Made by a program: the position numbers and the translations under genes. This document shows positions 33,375-42,561 of a stretch of 64,000 nt of DNA, in pieces. The stretch spans positions 54,951-118,950 of the forward strand of contig JAJDUD010000056.1 of NCBI GenBank assembly GCA_022826825.1, in the 5' to 3' direction. The DNA is from Acidobacteriota bacterium. GTDB lineage: Bacteria > Acidobacteriota > Vicinamibacteria > Marinacidobacterales > Marinacidobacteraceae. The stretch's first letter is position 1, and every line of letters starts with the position of its first letter. Below the pieces are notes generated by a model. It searched no databases. It was given only the letters and a program-made list of their open reading frames with translations, and was not told the DNA's origin.

Positions 33375-34946
33375 CTACCGAAACGCGGGTTCCGGCATTG
33401 CCTGGCGCAGCATCCCGAGGAAGTCCGCCGGCAGGTCGATCCCCAGCCGGCGACCGTCGTGGGCGACCTCCCAGGCGCCCTCGAAATCACCGGTGGAGGC
33501 CAGCGTGGCGGCGAGGCCCAGCCGGTAGTCGCCCCGGAACGGTTCCTTGCCGACCGCGATGCGGAAATGGCGGATCGCGTCCTCGAACTGGCGGTTCGCC
33601 GCGAGCACCTGGGCGATCGAATCATGGGTCCCCGCGCGCTCGGGCTCCTGTTCGAGCGCTCTCCGGAACCAGCGCAGCGCCTCCGGCCGCCGGCCATCGA
33701 GCGCGGCGATGCTGCCGAGGCTGGAGAGCGCCCCCGGATGGTTCGGCTGGATCTCGAGGGCGTGGAGACAGCGCCGCTCCGCTTCGCCGAGATTCCCGGA
33801 CTGCGCGAGGACGATGCTCGAGTTGATGAGCGCCGCGACGTGGTCGGGGTTCTTCTCGAGCGCGATGGCCCAGGCGGCCAGCGCCTCGTCATTCCGGTTC
33901 TGTCGGGAGAGGTTGTTCCCGAGGTTGTAGTAGAGGTCGGCGGCGTCCGGGCGCGACCGGATCATTTCTCGCAACAGGCGCTCCGCCACCTCGGGCCGGC
34001 CGGCGCCCTCGGCGGCGAAGGCGCGGCGCTCCTTCCCGATCACGGAGGCCGCCACGTTGTTCACCGCGTCCATCAACGGATCGCTGATCATGAGGTCGTG
34101 GTCGAGACTGCGGGCGCGTTCCGCCGCCGCTCGCGCCCGCTCGCCGTCACCCGTCCGCCGGTACACGCGGGCCAGCGCGGCGGCGATGGCGCCGGACTCC
34201 GGAGCGAGGGCTTCCGCCTGTTCCAGGAGCGGCAATGCCGCTTCGAGGTTTCCGTCACTCGCGAGCAGGCGTCCGAGCCGGAAACTCGCGGCCGCGGTGT
34301 TGGCCGGCGCGGAGCGGGTCGTTCCCAGGCGGTCGAGCGCGGCCCGGTAGTGGCCCCTAGCGGCCTCCGGATCCGCGCGGTCCTCGGCGATCTGCCCCGC
34401 GAGCAGGTAGGCGGGGGCGTATCCGGGGTTCAGGCCGATTGCTTCGAGCGCCGCGGCTTCGGCCAGTTCCGGGTCCGCACGCCAGAGCGATCGCGCCTTG
34501 AGATATGGGAAGCGGTAGTCGTCGTCGGCCAGCGCCCCCGCGGCGGTGTACGCGGTGGCGGCTTCGGAATGGAGTTCATGAGCCAAGAAAGCGGCGCCGA
34601 GCGCCGCCCAGCGATCCGGAGAATCGGGGTCGTCGAGGACACCGCCGCGGGCGCGCCGGATCACCTCGCCGACCTCCGGCTCCATTTCGGAAAGCTCGGG
34701 GTCCGGAGGATCGGGAAGGTCCGGGCCACCGCCCCGCAAGAGGAAGAAGGCCGCAACCAGGACCGCGGCGACGGCCCCGAGCCAGAGGGAGCGGGAGGCG
34801 CCTTTACGTTCCTCGGTCGCCGGTTTCGGAGAGGTCCCGTCGTGGTCGGGGGCCCGGCGCGAGGGTCCACGATGCTCGCTTGATCCCCTGGGGACTCCCC
34901 GAGCCTTCTCCCCCCGCCGTTTCCGGGGCTGCCGCGAGCGGGCCAT
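33375..34946 (-). CDS. Membrane-anchored TPR protein, partner of CRTAC1 protein
   Basis: 523 residues from the ATG at 34946; the tracked start at 35036 would overlap the upstream gene. A basic cytoplasmic N-terminus (ARSRQPRKRRGEKARGVPRG) is followed by one membrane helix (LWLGAVAAVLVAAFFLLRGG, about 53-72), then about nine tetratricopeptide repeats such as AALGAAFLAHELHSEAATAY, AALINSSIVLAQSGNLGEAE and AIRHFRIAVGKEPFRGDYRL. The start is five bases after the stop of the CRTAC1 gene, so the two are one operon. TPR proteins paired with ASPIC/UnbV proteins are frequent in Acidobacteriota; the complex has no settled role. Confidence 0.82.
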   Translation of the reverse strand: MARSRQPRKRRGEKARGVPRGSSEHRGPSRRAPDHDGTSPKPATEERKGASRSLWLGAVAAVLVAAFFLLRGGGPDLPDPPDPELSEMEPEVGEVIRRARGGVLDDPDSPDRWAALGAAFLAHELHSEAATAYTAAGALADDDYRFPYLKARSLWRADPELAEAAALEAIGLNPGYAPAYLLAGQIAEDRADPEAARGHYRAALDRLGTTRSAPANTAAASFRLGRLLASDGNLEAALPLLEQAEALAPESGAIAAALARVYRRTGDGERARAAAERARSLDHDLMISDPLMDAVNNVAASVIGKERRAFAAEGAGRPEVAERLLREMIRSRPDAADLYYNLGNNLSRQNRNDEALAAWAIALEKNPDHVAALINSSIVLAQSGNLGEAERRCLHALEIQPNHPGALSSLGSIAALDGRRPEALRWFRRALEQEPERAGTHDSIAQVLAANRQFEDAIRHFRIAVGKEPFRGDYRLGLAATLASTGDFEGAWEVAHDGRRLGIDLPADFLGMLRQAMPEPAFR

Positions 34947-34951
34947 CGTCT

Positions 34952-36637
34952 TCAGCGGAATTCGCCGGCGCCGCGCCGCAGGCTGACGGTATCGGCTTCG
35001 GTCCCGGGAAAGGCCTCCCGCGCGCCGTCCGGCCACACGACGACGAACTCGCTCACCTGGACGCCGCTTGGAACGGCGAAGAAGGCCCGCGGATCACCGG
35101 TCGCCAGATAGCTGCCGCCCGGATCGGCGCGCCGAACCGACCGGCTGCCGTCCTGGAAGACAGCGGTGACCACCGCAGGGAAGGCAGGCCGGCCCTCGCT
35201 GTCCAGCGTACTGACCCTGAGCGGCGATCCCGTCCGCCCGAAGTCGTTCCGGTAGAGCCGCGCCGGACCTTCGGCGTTCGCCAGCAGCAGATCCAGGTCG
35301 CCGTCCTCGTCGTAGTCGGCCAGCGCGAGCCCGCGGCTCACCTCGATGACTGCGGCGAAGTCCCCGGCCCCGCCGAAGTCGCCGAAGAGCGCGTCGCTAC
35401 CCTCGATTCCGCCGTTTCGGAACACCTGGTTCGGTTCGCCGAACGCCTTCCAGAAGGCGTTCCCGAGCGCCCCGGGAAGCGCGGGCTTCCGCTGCACCCG
35501 GCCGTTCGCCACGACCAGGTCGAGAGCGCCGTCGAGGTCCAGATCCACGAACCCGGTCCCGAAACCGGTCATGGCCATGCTCGCCGGACCGAGTCCCGAG
35601 GGACCGGTGCGGTCGGCGAACGAGAGTCCGAAGTCGGCGCCGTCGCTCCGGTAGAGCGTGTTGGTTTCGTCCGCCACGTGGGTGATGAAGAGATCGAGAT
35701 CGAGGTCGTGGTCCACGTCCCCGAGCGCGATGCCCATGCCGGCCTCCGGCCGTCCGGCGTCGTTCAGGGCGACCCCTGCCAGGAAGGCGTCGTCCGCGAA
35801 ACCGTCCCCGCCCTGATTCAGCCAGAGCTGGTTCGCTTCGCCGTCGTTCGCCACGTAGAAATCGAGCCGCCGGTCGCCGTCGAAGTCGTGGCAGACAACG
35901 CCCAGCCCCGGCGCGTGCACGGCGCGGAGACCCGCGGCGAGCGAGACATCCTCGAATCGACCGCCGCCAACGTTGCGGTAGAGGTAGTCGTGGATGCCCG
36001 GGAAGACCTGCGGACTGCAGTAGTCCCGGCTGCCGTCCTGCTGGGTGCAGAACTTCCCCGGGTCGTTCCGCACGTAGCGGGCGACGTAGAGGTCGAGGCG
36101 CCCGTCGGCGTCGTAGTCGCAAAACGCCGCCGACGAGGACCACCCCTCGCCGGCCACTCCCGCCCCGGCGGTCACGTCCTCGAAACGCCCGTCACCGAGG
36201 TTTCGGTACAGGATGTCCGGCCCGTAGTTGGTGACGAAGAGGTCGGTGCGGCCGTCACCGTCGAAGTCCGCGGCGGCGAGGCCCATCCCGTACCCGGTGT
36301 CGGCGGTTCCCGAAGCGGCGCTCGCGTCGGTGAACGATCCCGAAGGCCCCTGGAGATACAGCGCGTTGCCCGGCGCTCCCGGCCGCGGCCCCATGGGGTC
36401 GGCGGGGCGTCCGCCCTGGAGCAGGTAGATGTCGAGGTCCCCGTCCCCGTCCGCGTCGAAGAACCCCGCGCCGGCGCCGGTGATCTCGGGAAGCGAGAAG
36501 TTGCCCTCGTCCCCGGCGTCGTGGACGAACCGGATGCCCGCCTCCTCCGTCACCTCGGTGAAGCCCTGGGCGGACGCGAACCCGGCGCCGGCGAAGCCAA
36601 GAGCCGCGATAAAGAGGATCCCGGCGCGACGGCTCAA
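34952..36637 (-). CDS. CRTAC1 family protein (FG-GAP repeats + ASPIC/UnbV domain)
   Basis: 561 residues, TTG start. Signal peptide (RAGILFIAALGFAGAGFASA), then many Ca-binding FG-GAP/VCBS loops of the type DADGDGDLDIYLL, DFDGDGRTDLFVTNYG, DYDADGRLDLYVARY, DVDHDLDLDLFITH and DLDLDGALDLVVANG. These make up an integrin-like beta-propeller of about 430 residues. The C-terminal 80 residues (GSPLRVSTLDSEGRPAFPAV, RRADPGGSYLATGDPRAFF, VVWPDGARE) are the ASPIC/UnbV domain. It is secreted or surface-located and probably carbohydrate- or protein-binding. It is the first gene of a pair with the TPR protein. Confidence 0.9.
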   Translation of the reverse strand: MSRRAGILFIAALGFAGAGFASAQGFTEVTEEAGIRFVHDAGDEGNFSLPEITGAGAGFFDADGDGDLDIYLLQGGRPADPMGPRPGAPGNALYLQGPSGSFTDASAASGTADTGYGMGLAAADFDGDGRTDLFVTNYGPDILYRNLGDGRFEDVTAGAGVAGEGWSSSAAFCDYDADGRLDLYVARYVRNDPGKFCTQQDGSRDYCSPQVFPGIHDYLYRNVGGGRFEDVSLAAGLRAVHAPGLGVVCHDFDGDRRLDFYVANDGEANQLWLNQGGDGFADDAFLAGVALNDAGRPEAGMGIALGDVDHDLDLDLFITHVADETNTLYRSDGADFGLSFADRTGPSGLGPASMAMTGFGTGFVDLDLDGALDLVVANGRVQRKPALPGALGNAFWKAFGEPNQVFRNGGIEGSDALFGDFGGAGDFAAVIEVSRGLALADYDEDGDLDLLLANAEGPARLYRNDFGRTGSPLRVSTLDSEGRPAFPAVVTAVFQDGSRSVRRADPGGSYLATGDPRAFFAVPSGVQVSEFVVVWPDGAREAFPGTEADTVSLRRGAGEFR

Positions 36638-36765
36638 AGCCCCGTCAGTATAGGGACGCGGACTGGGGTTTCGAGGCGGAACCGAACGGCTCGACCGTCC
36701 GTTATGTCGGTTGCGGGGCGAGCGGCGCCAGCACGCGATTCGCAGTTCCCCGCGGGAGGCACCCG

Positions 36766-37662
36766 ATGATGAAACCCCGGAAGACGGCGATCCTGCTTGC
36801 GATGACGGCGCTGGTGGCGCCGGCCGCCTTGGCGCAGCCGGATCCCGAACACTGCGAGCACCGGAACACCGTGAACCTGAGCGACCCCGCGGGCGGGACC
36901 CTGGAAGTGAAAAGCGGGGCCGGCGCCGTCGAGATCGAGGGCGAGCCGGAGCTCACGGAGTTCCGGGTGGCGGCCACCCTCTGCGCCGCCAGCGAGCAAC
37001 TCCTCGACGGCCTGGCCGTGTCGCTTCAGGGAGGACGCCTCGACACGACCTACCCGGAGCGCCGGGGCGGTGGCTGGGGTTTCTGGCGGAAGCGCTACGC
37101 GAGCATCCACCTCGCGGTCCGGGTTCCCCCGGAGACCGCCATCGAGCTGGAGGACGGGTCGGGATCGGTCCGCGTTGCGGATGTCGGCGCCGTGATCGTT
37201 CGGGACGGGTCCGGCTCGCTGCGTCTGGATCGAACGGGGCCGGTACGCGTCGAGGATCGTTCGGGCGGCCTGCGCGTCGCGGGAGCGCGGGGCGATGTCT
37301 TCGTGGAGGACGGTTCCGGCAGCCTGAGGATCGAGGACGTGACCGGCGACGTGACGGTGGACGACGGCTCGGGGAACCTCACGGTCCACGACGTCACGGG
37401 CAGCGTCCGGCTGGAGGACGGTTCCGGGAGCGCCGAGGTGCGTTCGGTGACCGGGAACGTGGTGGTGACGGATGACGGCTCGGGCAGTATCGAGATCGAG
37501 CGCGTCGGCGGTGAGGTGCGCGTGAGCGACGCCGGCTCGGGCAGCGTCCGCGTCCGCGACGTGGAGGGCGGCCTGACCGTTACCGGGACCCGCAGGTCCC
37601 GGATCGACTACGAGGACGTGCGCGGCGAGGTGGACCTCCCACCGGACCGGCGCCGGCGTTAG
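36766..37662 (+). CDS. Exported DUF4097-like beta-solenoid repeat protein
   Basis: 298 residues with signal peptide (MMKPRKTAILLAMTALVAPA, cleavage near ALAQ). An N-terminal domain (residues 30-110) contains LEVKSGAGAVEIEGEPELTE. Then come eight tandem repeats of about 18 residues with a DGSGS turn: LEDGSGSVRVADVGAV, VRDGSGSLRLDRTGPV, VEDGSGSLRIEDVTGDV, VDDGSGNLTVHDVTGSV and so on. This is the parallel beta-solenoid pattern of DUF4097/DUF2807 adhesin-like proteins. It is divergent from the CRTAC1 gene. Function unknown; probably periplasmic or surface structural. Confidence 0.8.
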   Translation: MMKPRKTAILLAMTALVAPAALAQPDPEHCEHRNTVNLSDPAGGTLEVKSGAGAVEIEGEPELTEFRVAATLCAASEQLLDGLAVSLQGGRLDTTYPERRGGGWGFWRKRYASIHLAVRVPPETAIELEDGSGSVRVADVGAVIVRDGSGSLRLDRTGPVRVEDRSGGLRVAGARGDVFVEDGSGSLRIEDVTGDVTVDDGSGNLTVHDVTGSVRLEDGSGSAEVRSVTGNVVVTDDGSGSIEIERVGGEVRVSDAGSGSVRVRDVEGGLTVTGTRRSRIDYEDVRGEVDLPPDRRRR

Positions 37663-37710
37663 CCGCTGGGAGCTCGCGCCGCCGGAGGCGGACCGGGGAC
37701 GGCGAGGAGC

Positions 37711-37955
37711 GCTAGGAGCGCCGGCCAGTCCTCCCGGTGGGGGCCTTCAGACCGGCATCGCCCGCGCAGCGGGCGAAACTCCCGACGTCTTTTCGCCGCA
37801 TGGCACCCTCGCCAAAGGGAATGGCGCAGCGACAACCGCGCGCGCTCACTCCGCTTCGCTGTCCTTGTTTCGGGTCCCCGCAATGGGGCGCAACAGCGCC
37901 GGGAGTTTCGCGGCCGCTGGCCGCGATGCCGGCCTGAAGGCCGGCGCTCCTTCCC
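37711..37955 (+). repeat. Composite palindromic element (MITE-like), locus D
   Basis: About 245 bases between two genes, itself a long imperfect palindrome. The left end GCTAGGAGCGCCGGCC pairs with the right end GGCCGGCGCTCCTTCCCCTAGC. Further in, GCGAAACTCCCG pairs with CGGGAGTTTCGC. The unpaired centre (GCATGGCACCCTCGCCAAAG and on) is conserved in locus E. The right end abuts the stop codon of the next gene. There is no transposase-like ORF. Confidence 0.88.
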
Positions 37956-38546
37956 CTAGCGCCGCAGCGCGGCGTGGCCGCGGACCATGCGTTCCAGGTC
38001 GTCGAGTTCGTGGGTGACCCCGCTCACTTCGCTGGCAGGCGCGGCTTGGATCGGGAACAACAGGCTGAGGCTCCCGTCGTCGGCCCGGGAAAGCGGCATC
38101 TTTCCCTCGGTCCCGCCGAGGACCGACGGCAGGCGCCCCCGCGTTCCCCGCAGGAAGACGACCGTGTCCTCGCCCACCCGGAAGTGCGGCATCTCCGAAA
38201 CCATCACCGTCGTATCCCCGACGGTGCCGCCCGGGATGCGGAAGACGATCCGCCGGCCGGCCTGGCCGGACAGCACTCGCTCGATCCGCATCGTGACCCG
38301 GGTGTAGATCCGCGAGTGGTCGTGATTCCAGGTGCTTTCCATCCGCTCGATGGTCCCCGCCACCACCTGGGTGGCGAGTTCGGACATCCTCTGGATCCCG
38401 AGCGGCGCGAACGGTGAGGGGATGGGTTCACGGCGCTGGGCGGTGAGGCCGGTGGGAACGAGGAGCAGGGCGACGAGAACCGCGGCCGTTCCGAGGCGGG
38501 GTGCCCGTTCCGGTCGGCGGCTGGGGGTGGAGGGGTCTGCGGCCAT
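37956..38546 (-). CDS. Exported protein of unknown function
   Basis: 196 residues from the ATG at 38546; the tracked 39407 start is a shadow of the receptor. Basic N-terminus and hydrophobic segment (LGTAAVLVALLLVPTGLTAQ) indicate export. The mature part (ELATQVVAGTIERMESTWNH, YTRVTMRIERVLSGQAGRRI, VFRIPGGTVGDTTVMVSEMP, GEDTVVFLRGT) reads as one compact beta-sandwich-like domain of a kind seen beside protease or repeat proteins in other genomes; I cannot name the family. It lies 95 bases upstream-side of the fifth receptor's end on the same strand and may be read through from it. Confidence 0.7.
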   Translation of the reverse strand: MAADPSTPSRRPERAPRLGTAAVLVALLLVPTGLTAQRREPIPSPFAPLGIQRMSELATQVVAGTIERMESTWNHDHSRIYTRVTMRIERVLSGQAGRRIVFRIPGGTVGDTTVMVSEMPHFRVGEDTVVFLRGTRGRLPSVLGGTEGKMPLSRADDGSLSLLFPIQAAPASEVSGVTHELDDLERMVRGHAALRR

Positions 38547-38641
38547 CGGCGCTGCGCTGGGACGAACGTAGTTTCGCACTCCACGCCGACGGCCGCGAGC
38601 GGTGGCCGGCGAGCTGTCGCCGGCCACCGGGGTGGGAATCG

Positions 38642-41515
38642 CTAGAAGGTCAGTCGCAGGCCGACTTTGGCGGCGCGCGGATCGATTGCGGCGATCACGT
38701 TGTTGTAGTTCGATCCGGTGCGCAGGTTGAAGTTGGACACCGCGTTCGAGTTGAACGCGTTGTACACGTCCACCATCGCGGTCACGAGCGCTCCGTTCGC
38801 GAGATCGAAGCCCTTTTCGATCCGGAAGTCCGCGATGGTCACGTCGTCCGACCGGTTCTCGCTCAGGTTCGTCAGGAACACCGGCTGGGTGCCCGAACCG
38901 GGAATGGACACCCGCTGGATCGGCGCCCACGGCCAACCGCTCTGGTAGCGCACGTTCCCGGACACGGCAATGCCGTAGGGGAACGAGTAGCGGGCCAGCA
39001 GCCGCCCGTTCCAGTTCGTGGTCTCCTGGCGGAAGTCCACATCGAGGCTGTGGTTCTGCCACACGGTGCCGTGCCCGTCGGTGCCGACGTCGATCGGGTC
39101 GGCGGTCAGGGGGCTCCGCGACTCGCCCGAAGCGGCGCGGTATTCGTCCCGCCATTGGTAGTCGAAGCTCGCCTGCACGAAGAAGCCGCCGGCGAAGCGC
39201 CGGTTGGCGGCGAACTGGATCGTGTCGTAGGTCGCCTCGATTCCGGGGAACGTGTCGGTCTGGATGTCCACGAGGTTCGCCACGTCGTCGGGAACCCGCT
39301 GCACGTTGATCGGGGCTCCGGTCAGCGCATTGATCGGGCAGTCGAAGTCGGTCCCGCACGGAATCCCGCGGCCGTCGAGCAGCGCGAGCTGTTGCGGCAC
39401 GTTCCACTGGCCGCTGTCACCGTTCAGGTGCTTGCGCACGTACGACGCCCGGAGCGCGGTGTCGGTGACGACCTCGTGCTCGAAGGAGACGCTGAACTCG
39501 TCCACGTATTCCTTCGCGAGGTCCGGATTCACGGGGGTGCCGAGCGCGCGGATCGCCGTGCCGGTGGCGCCGCTTTCCGCTCGCAGCGTGCCGAGCTCCT
39601 GCGCGCCGTCATAGAGGCCGTTCGCGTTCTGATCGAGGAAATCGAACCGGACCCAGGCCACGTTCGCCGGGTCCGCCCGCCGGTGCGCGTCGGCGAGGTT
39701 CACGTAGTAGCGGCCGTAGTGGCCCTTCAGAACCGTGCCGGGAGCGATTTCGTACGTCGCGCCGAGCCGGGGGGCCCAGGTGTTCCAGGTCACGAGCGTC
39801 TGCCCCTGGGTCACCCCGGTCGGGAAGAAGTCCGCGAACAGCGGATTCGATTCCGAATCGAGGAAGTGGGTCCGCTGCTGTCCGAAGCGCACGCCGATGT
39901 TGAGCGTGAGCCGCGAATGCGGACGCCAGGTGTCCTGGGCGAACAGGTCGTGGTGGGTGTTGCGTGAATCGGCGTTGATCTGGCCGTCGGCGGGCATGCT
40001 GAAGAGCGCGATCTGGTCCACGCCGTGCGGACGTCCCTGGGTGCTGTCGTCGATGTAGCGCACGTGTCCCGAGTTCGAGTTGGCGCCGAATTTCCGGCTG
40101 TCGATCTGGAAGTCGTACCCGAACTTGAAATCGTGGCTCCCGAGAAAATCGGGAACGTAGTGGCTGACCGTGGCCGTCACCTGCGGCTTCCAGCGCTCGA
40201 ACGTGAAGGGCGGGGTCCCGGTGATGTTGGTGTTCCAGCCGGCCCCGGTGTGGATGCCGGTCGCCTGGTCGAAGCGCGGCGGATTCGACTCCGGGTCCAC
40301 CTGCGGGACCATGGGCCAGCCGAAGCCGAAGTGCTTGACGGCGAGGGTCGAGAAGGTCCGGTCGTCCCAGACCCGCTGCCACTCGCCCTTGTGCGCCCAG
40401 CTCCAACTGGCCTGCGCGAGCACGGAGTCCGGGCCGACCGTGTTCGAGAGGCCCCGCTGCGGCTTCTCCTTCAACTGGTAGTTCGTGTAGGCGATGAGCT
40501 GGTCCTGGTTCGTGAGCTGCGCGGTGATCTTGCCGCCGAACTGGTCGAAGTCCCCGAGATCGGTGGCGAGGTTCGGGTCGACGCCGGAGATCTGCTTGTC
40601 GATCCGGAAGTGGTTGTAGAAGCCGTAGAACCAGGCGCGGTCCTCGACGATGGGGCCGCCGAGGTCGGCGTGGGCTTCCCAGAAGAGGATGTTCGGATTG
40701 CCCGTGAAGTTGCGGGCTTCGAGCTCGCGGTCCACGTTGTTGCCGACGAAGCTCTCGTGTTCGTAGTCGCCGTGCAGCATGCCGCTGAACTCGTTGCCGC
40801 CGCTCTTCATGGTCATCACCACCATGGAGCCGGGCCCGGTCATCTCGACGTCCGCCCCGGCGGCCGAGGTGGTGAACTCCTCGATGGAGTAGTAGTCGAA
40901 GTAGAAGCCGGTGCCGCTCTCGCCCTCGGTGGTGTCCACGCCGTCGGCGAGGATGCGGTTCTGGCGGCGGATTCCGAAGCTCTCGTAGCCGGTCTGCTGG
41001 CTCTTGTGGCTGCCGCCGACGTCGTAGCCGCGCATGCGCACGCCGGGGGTCTGGGCGAGTACTGCCCAGACATCGGTCGCCGAGGGCACCTCGTGGAGGG
41101 CCTCGGTCCCGAAGTCGGTGGAGAGCGCCGTCGTCCGGACGTCCACCACCGGCGCCTCACCGGTGACGGTCACGGTCTCCGCGACGGTCGCTACCTCGAG
41201 GGTCACCGGCACCGTGATGGTGCGGTTCCCTTCGACGATGATGCCCTCGCGCACGAGCGTCTGGAATCCGGAGATCTCGAACCGCAGGTTGTAGGCGCCG
41301 CGGCGCAACGAGCGGAACCGGTACGAGCCGTCGCTCAGGGTGATCGCCGCCTGTTCGGTGATGAGCGCCTCGCCGGAGAGGGTGACGTTCGCTCCGGGTA
41401 CGGCGAGGCCCTGGGAGTCGGTGACCCGGCCCTCGATCTCGCCCGCGGTCTGGCCGAAGGCGGCGGAGCCGGCCAGCGCCCAGAGAGCGAGCGCCAGGGG
41501 AATGCGTGGTTTCAT
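38642..41515 (-). CDS. TonB-dependent receptor, paralogue 5 (divergent)
   Basis: 957 residues, ATG at 41515 with AAGGAG upstream. Signal MKPRIPLALALWALAGSAAF; regulatory-like domain GEIEGRVTDSQGLAVPGANV; VAETVTVTGEAPVVDVRTTA; plug with DVWAVLAQTPGVRMRGYDVG and GYESFGIRRQNRILADGVDT; barrel ending VGLRLTF. It keeps the same architecture and plug signature as paralogues 1-4, but the barrel is more diverged and the N-terminal domain differs, so it split earlier. It is a single copy without tandem partner. Confidence 0.9.
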   Translation of the reverse strand: MKPRIPLALALWALAGSAAFGQTAGEIEGRVTDSQGLAVPGANVTLSGEALITEQAAITLSDGSYRFRSLRRGAYNLRFEISGFQTLVREGIIVEGNRTITVPVTLEVATVAETVTVTGEAPVVDVRTTALSTDFGTEALHEVPSATDVWAVLAQTPGVRMRGYDVGGSHKSQQTGYESFGIRRQNRILADGVDTTEGESGTGFYFDYYSIEEFTTSAAGADVEMTGPGSMVVMTMKSGGNEFSGMLHGDYEHESFVGNNVDRELEARNFTGNPNILFWEAHADLGGPIVEDRAWFYGFYNHFRIDKQISGVDPNLATDLGDFDQFGGKITAQLTNQDQLIAYTNYQLKEKPQRGLSNTVGPDSVLAQASWSWAHKGEWQRVWDDRTFSTLAVKHFGFGWPMVPQVDPESNPPRFDQATGIHTGAGWNTNITGTPPFTFERWKPQVTATVSHYVPDFLGSHDFKFGYDFQIDSRKFGANSNSGHVRYIDDSTQGRPHGVDQIALFSMPADGQINADSRNTHHDLFAQDTWRPHSRLTLNIGVRFGQQRTHFLDSESNPLFADFFPTGVTQGQTLVTWNTWAPRLGATYEIAPGTVLKGHYGRYYVNLADAHRRADPANVAWVRFDFLDQNANGLYDGAQELGTLRAESGATGTAIRALGTPVNPDLAKEYVDEFSVSFEHEVVTDTALRASYVRKHLNGDSGQWNVPQQLALLDGRGIPCGTDFDCPINALTGAPINVQRVPDDVANLVDIQTDTFPGIEATYDTIQFAANRRFAGGFFVQASFDYQWRDEYRAASGESRSPLTADPIDVGTDGHGTVWQNHSLDVDFRQETTNWNGRLLARYSFPYGIAVSGNVRYQSGWPWAPIQRVSIPGSGTQPVFLTNLSENRSDDVTIADFRIEKGFDLANGALVTAMVDVYNAFNSNAVSNFNLRTGSNYNNVIAAIDPRAAKVGLRLTF

Positions 41516-41925
41516 GGGAAGTTTTTCTCCTTGGGGGGTTGGGTTTGCGGCTTCGCGCCCGGCGCCCGGGGCAGGACCGGTGTTTCTTGAATTCGCGCTG
41601 TTTCCGGAGCCCGGAATGGCCGCGGCGCGTTGCCGTGCATGTCCTCAGAAAGGCGCAAGGGGTGCGCCCGGGTTTCCCGGCGCCGTCCGACCGCTCCCGA
41701 CTGCGGAATTCCCGGTACCGACCGCGCGTTGGCTCCGGGATCGCGGATGCCCGGGTTTTCGCCGCCTTGGATGCCGTATCCGGTGCGCCGGTTCGATTCA
41801 GAAACGCCCTGGGGAGTCCACGGTCCTGAATCGGAGAATCCGTCTATCGTGAATTCCCGGGCGAGTGCGTCTCACCGCTCTCGGCGCTCACGCCACCTCA
41901 TCCACCGGCTGCTACGCTTCCATGC
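41516..41925. other. Divergent intergenic stretch, nothing recognised
   Basis: 410 bases between receptor 5 (- strand) and the Nfu gene (+ strand). Short overlapping ORFs here show no family pattern. It should contain promoters in both directions, but I see no convincing hexamer pair, hairpin with T-tract or palindromic repeat. Confidence 0.5.
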
Positions 41926-42537
41926 ATGTCCCTGCCGCCGCCCGCTCCCGCGATCCGCATCCGGGCCGAGCCGCGCGACGCCTCGACCTGCCGGTTCGTG
42001 GTGGATCGCCCCGTGTTCCCTGGCGGTTCGGTCTATTTCGACTCCGTCGGACGCGCCGGGAATTCCGTGCTGGCGCGGGAACTCCTGAGCATTCCCGGTG
42101 TCTCGGGGGTGCTCCTTCAGGACAACCTGATCACGGTGACCGCCGCGGAGAACCAGGTCAATTGGATGCCGATCGGCCGCGAGGCGGGAAAGCGGATCCG
42201 GTCCGTTCTCGAGGGCCCCGAGCCGGCGGTGGACTCCGAGGCGCTCGCCGATCTTCCGGCGCCGGAGGACATCCGGGACCGCGTCCAGGCCGTCCTGCGC
42301 GACGAAATCAACCCGGCCGTCGCCTCGCATGGCGGATACATCGATCTTGTCGGCGTCGAGCAGAACCAGGTCTTCATTCGCATGGGAGGCGGCTGCCAGG
42401 GGTGCGGGATGGCCACCGCCACGCTGCGCCAGGGCGTCGAGAAGATCCTGCGCCGGGCGGTTCCGGAGATCGGAGCCATCCTGGACACCACGGACCACGC
42501 TGCCGGGACGAATCCCTACTACGAGCCGGCTCGGTAG
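41926..42537 (+). CDS. Nfu-type iron-sulfur cluster carrier
   Basis: 203 residues with two domains. The N-terminal Nfu_N domain (about 10-90) has GSVYFDSVGRAGNSVLAREL and IPGVSGVLLQDNLITVTAAE. The C-terminal NifU-like domain (about 112-185) has INPAVASHGGYIDLVGV and GGGCQGCGMATATL, with the cluster cysteines Cys157 and Cys160. Such proteins pass [4Fe-4S] clusters to client enzymes, here possibly the radical SAM enzymes MqnE and MqnC further along. It is separated from lptD by 24 bases and may share its transcript. Confidence 0.88.
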   Translation: MSLPPPAPAIRIRAEPRDASTCRFVVDRPVFPGGSVYFDSVGRAGNSVLARELLSIPGVSGVLLQDNLITVTAAENQVNWMPIGREAGKRIRSVLEGPEPAVDSEALADLPAPEDIRDRVQAVLRDEINPAVASHGGYIDLVGVEQNQVFIRMGGGCQGCGMATATLRQGVEKILRRAVPEIGAILDTTDHAAGTNPYYEPAR

Positions 42538-42561
42538 GGCCGGCGGGATGAGAATCCCACC

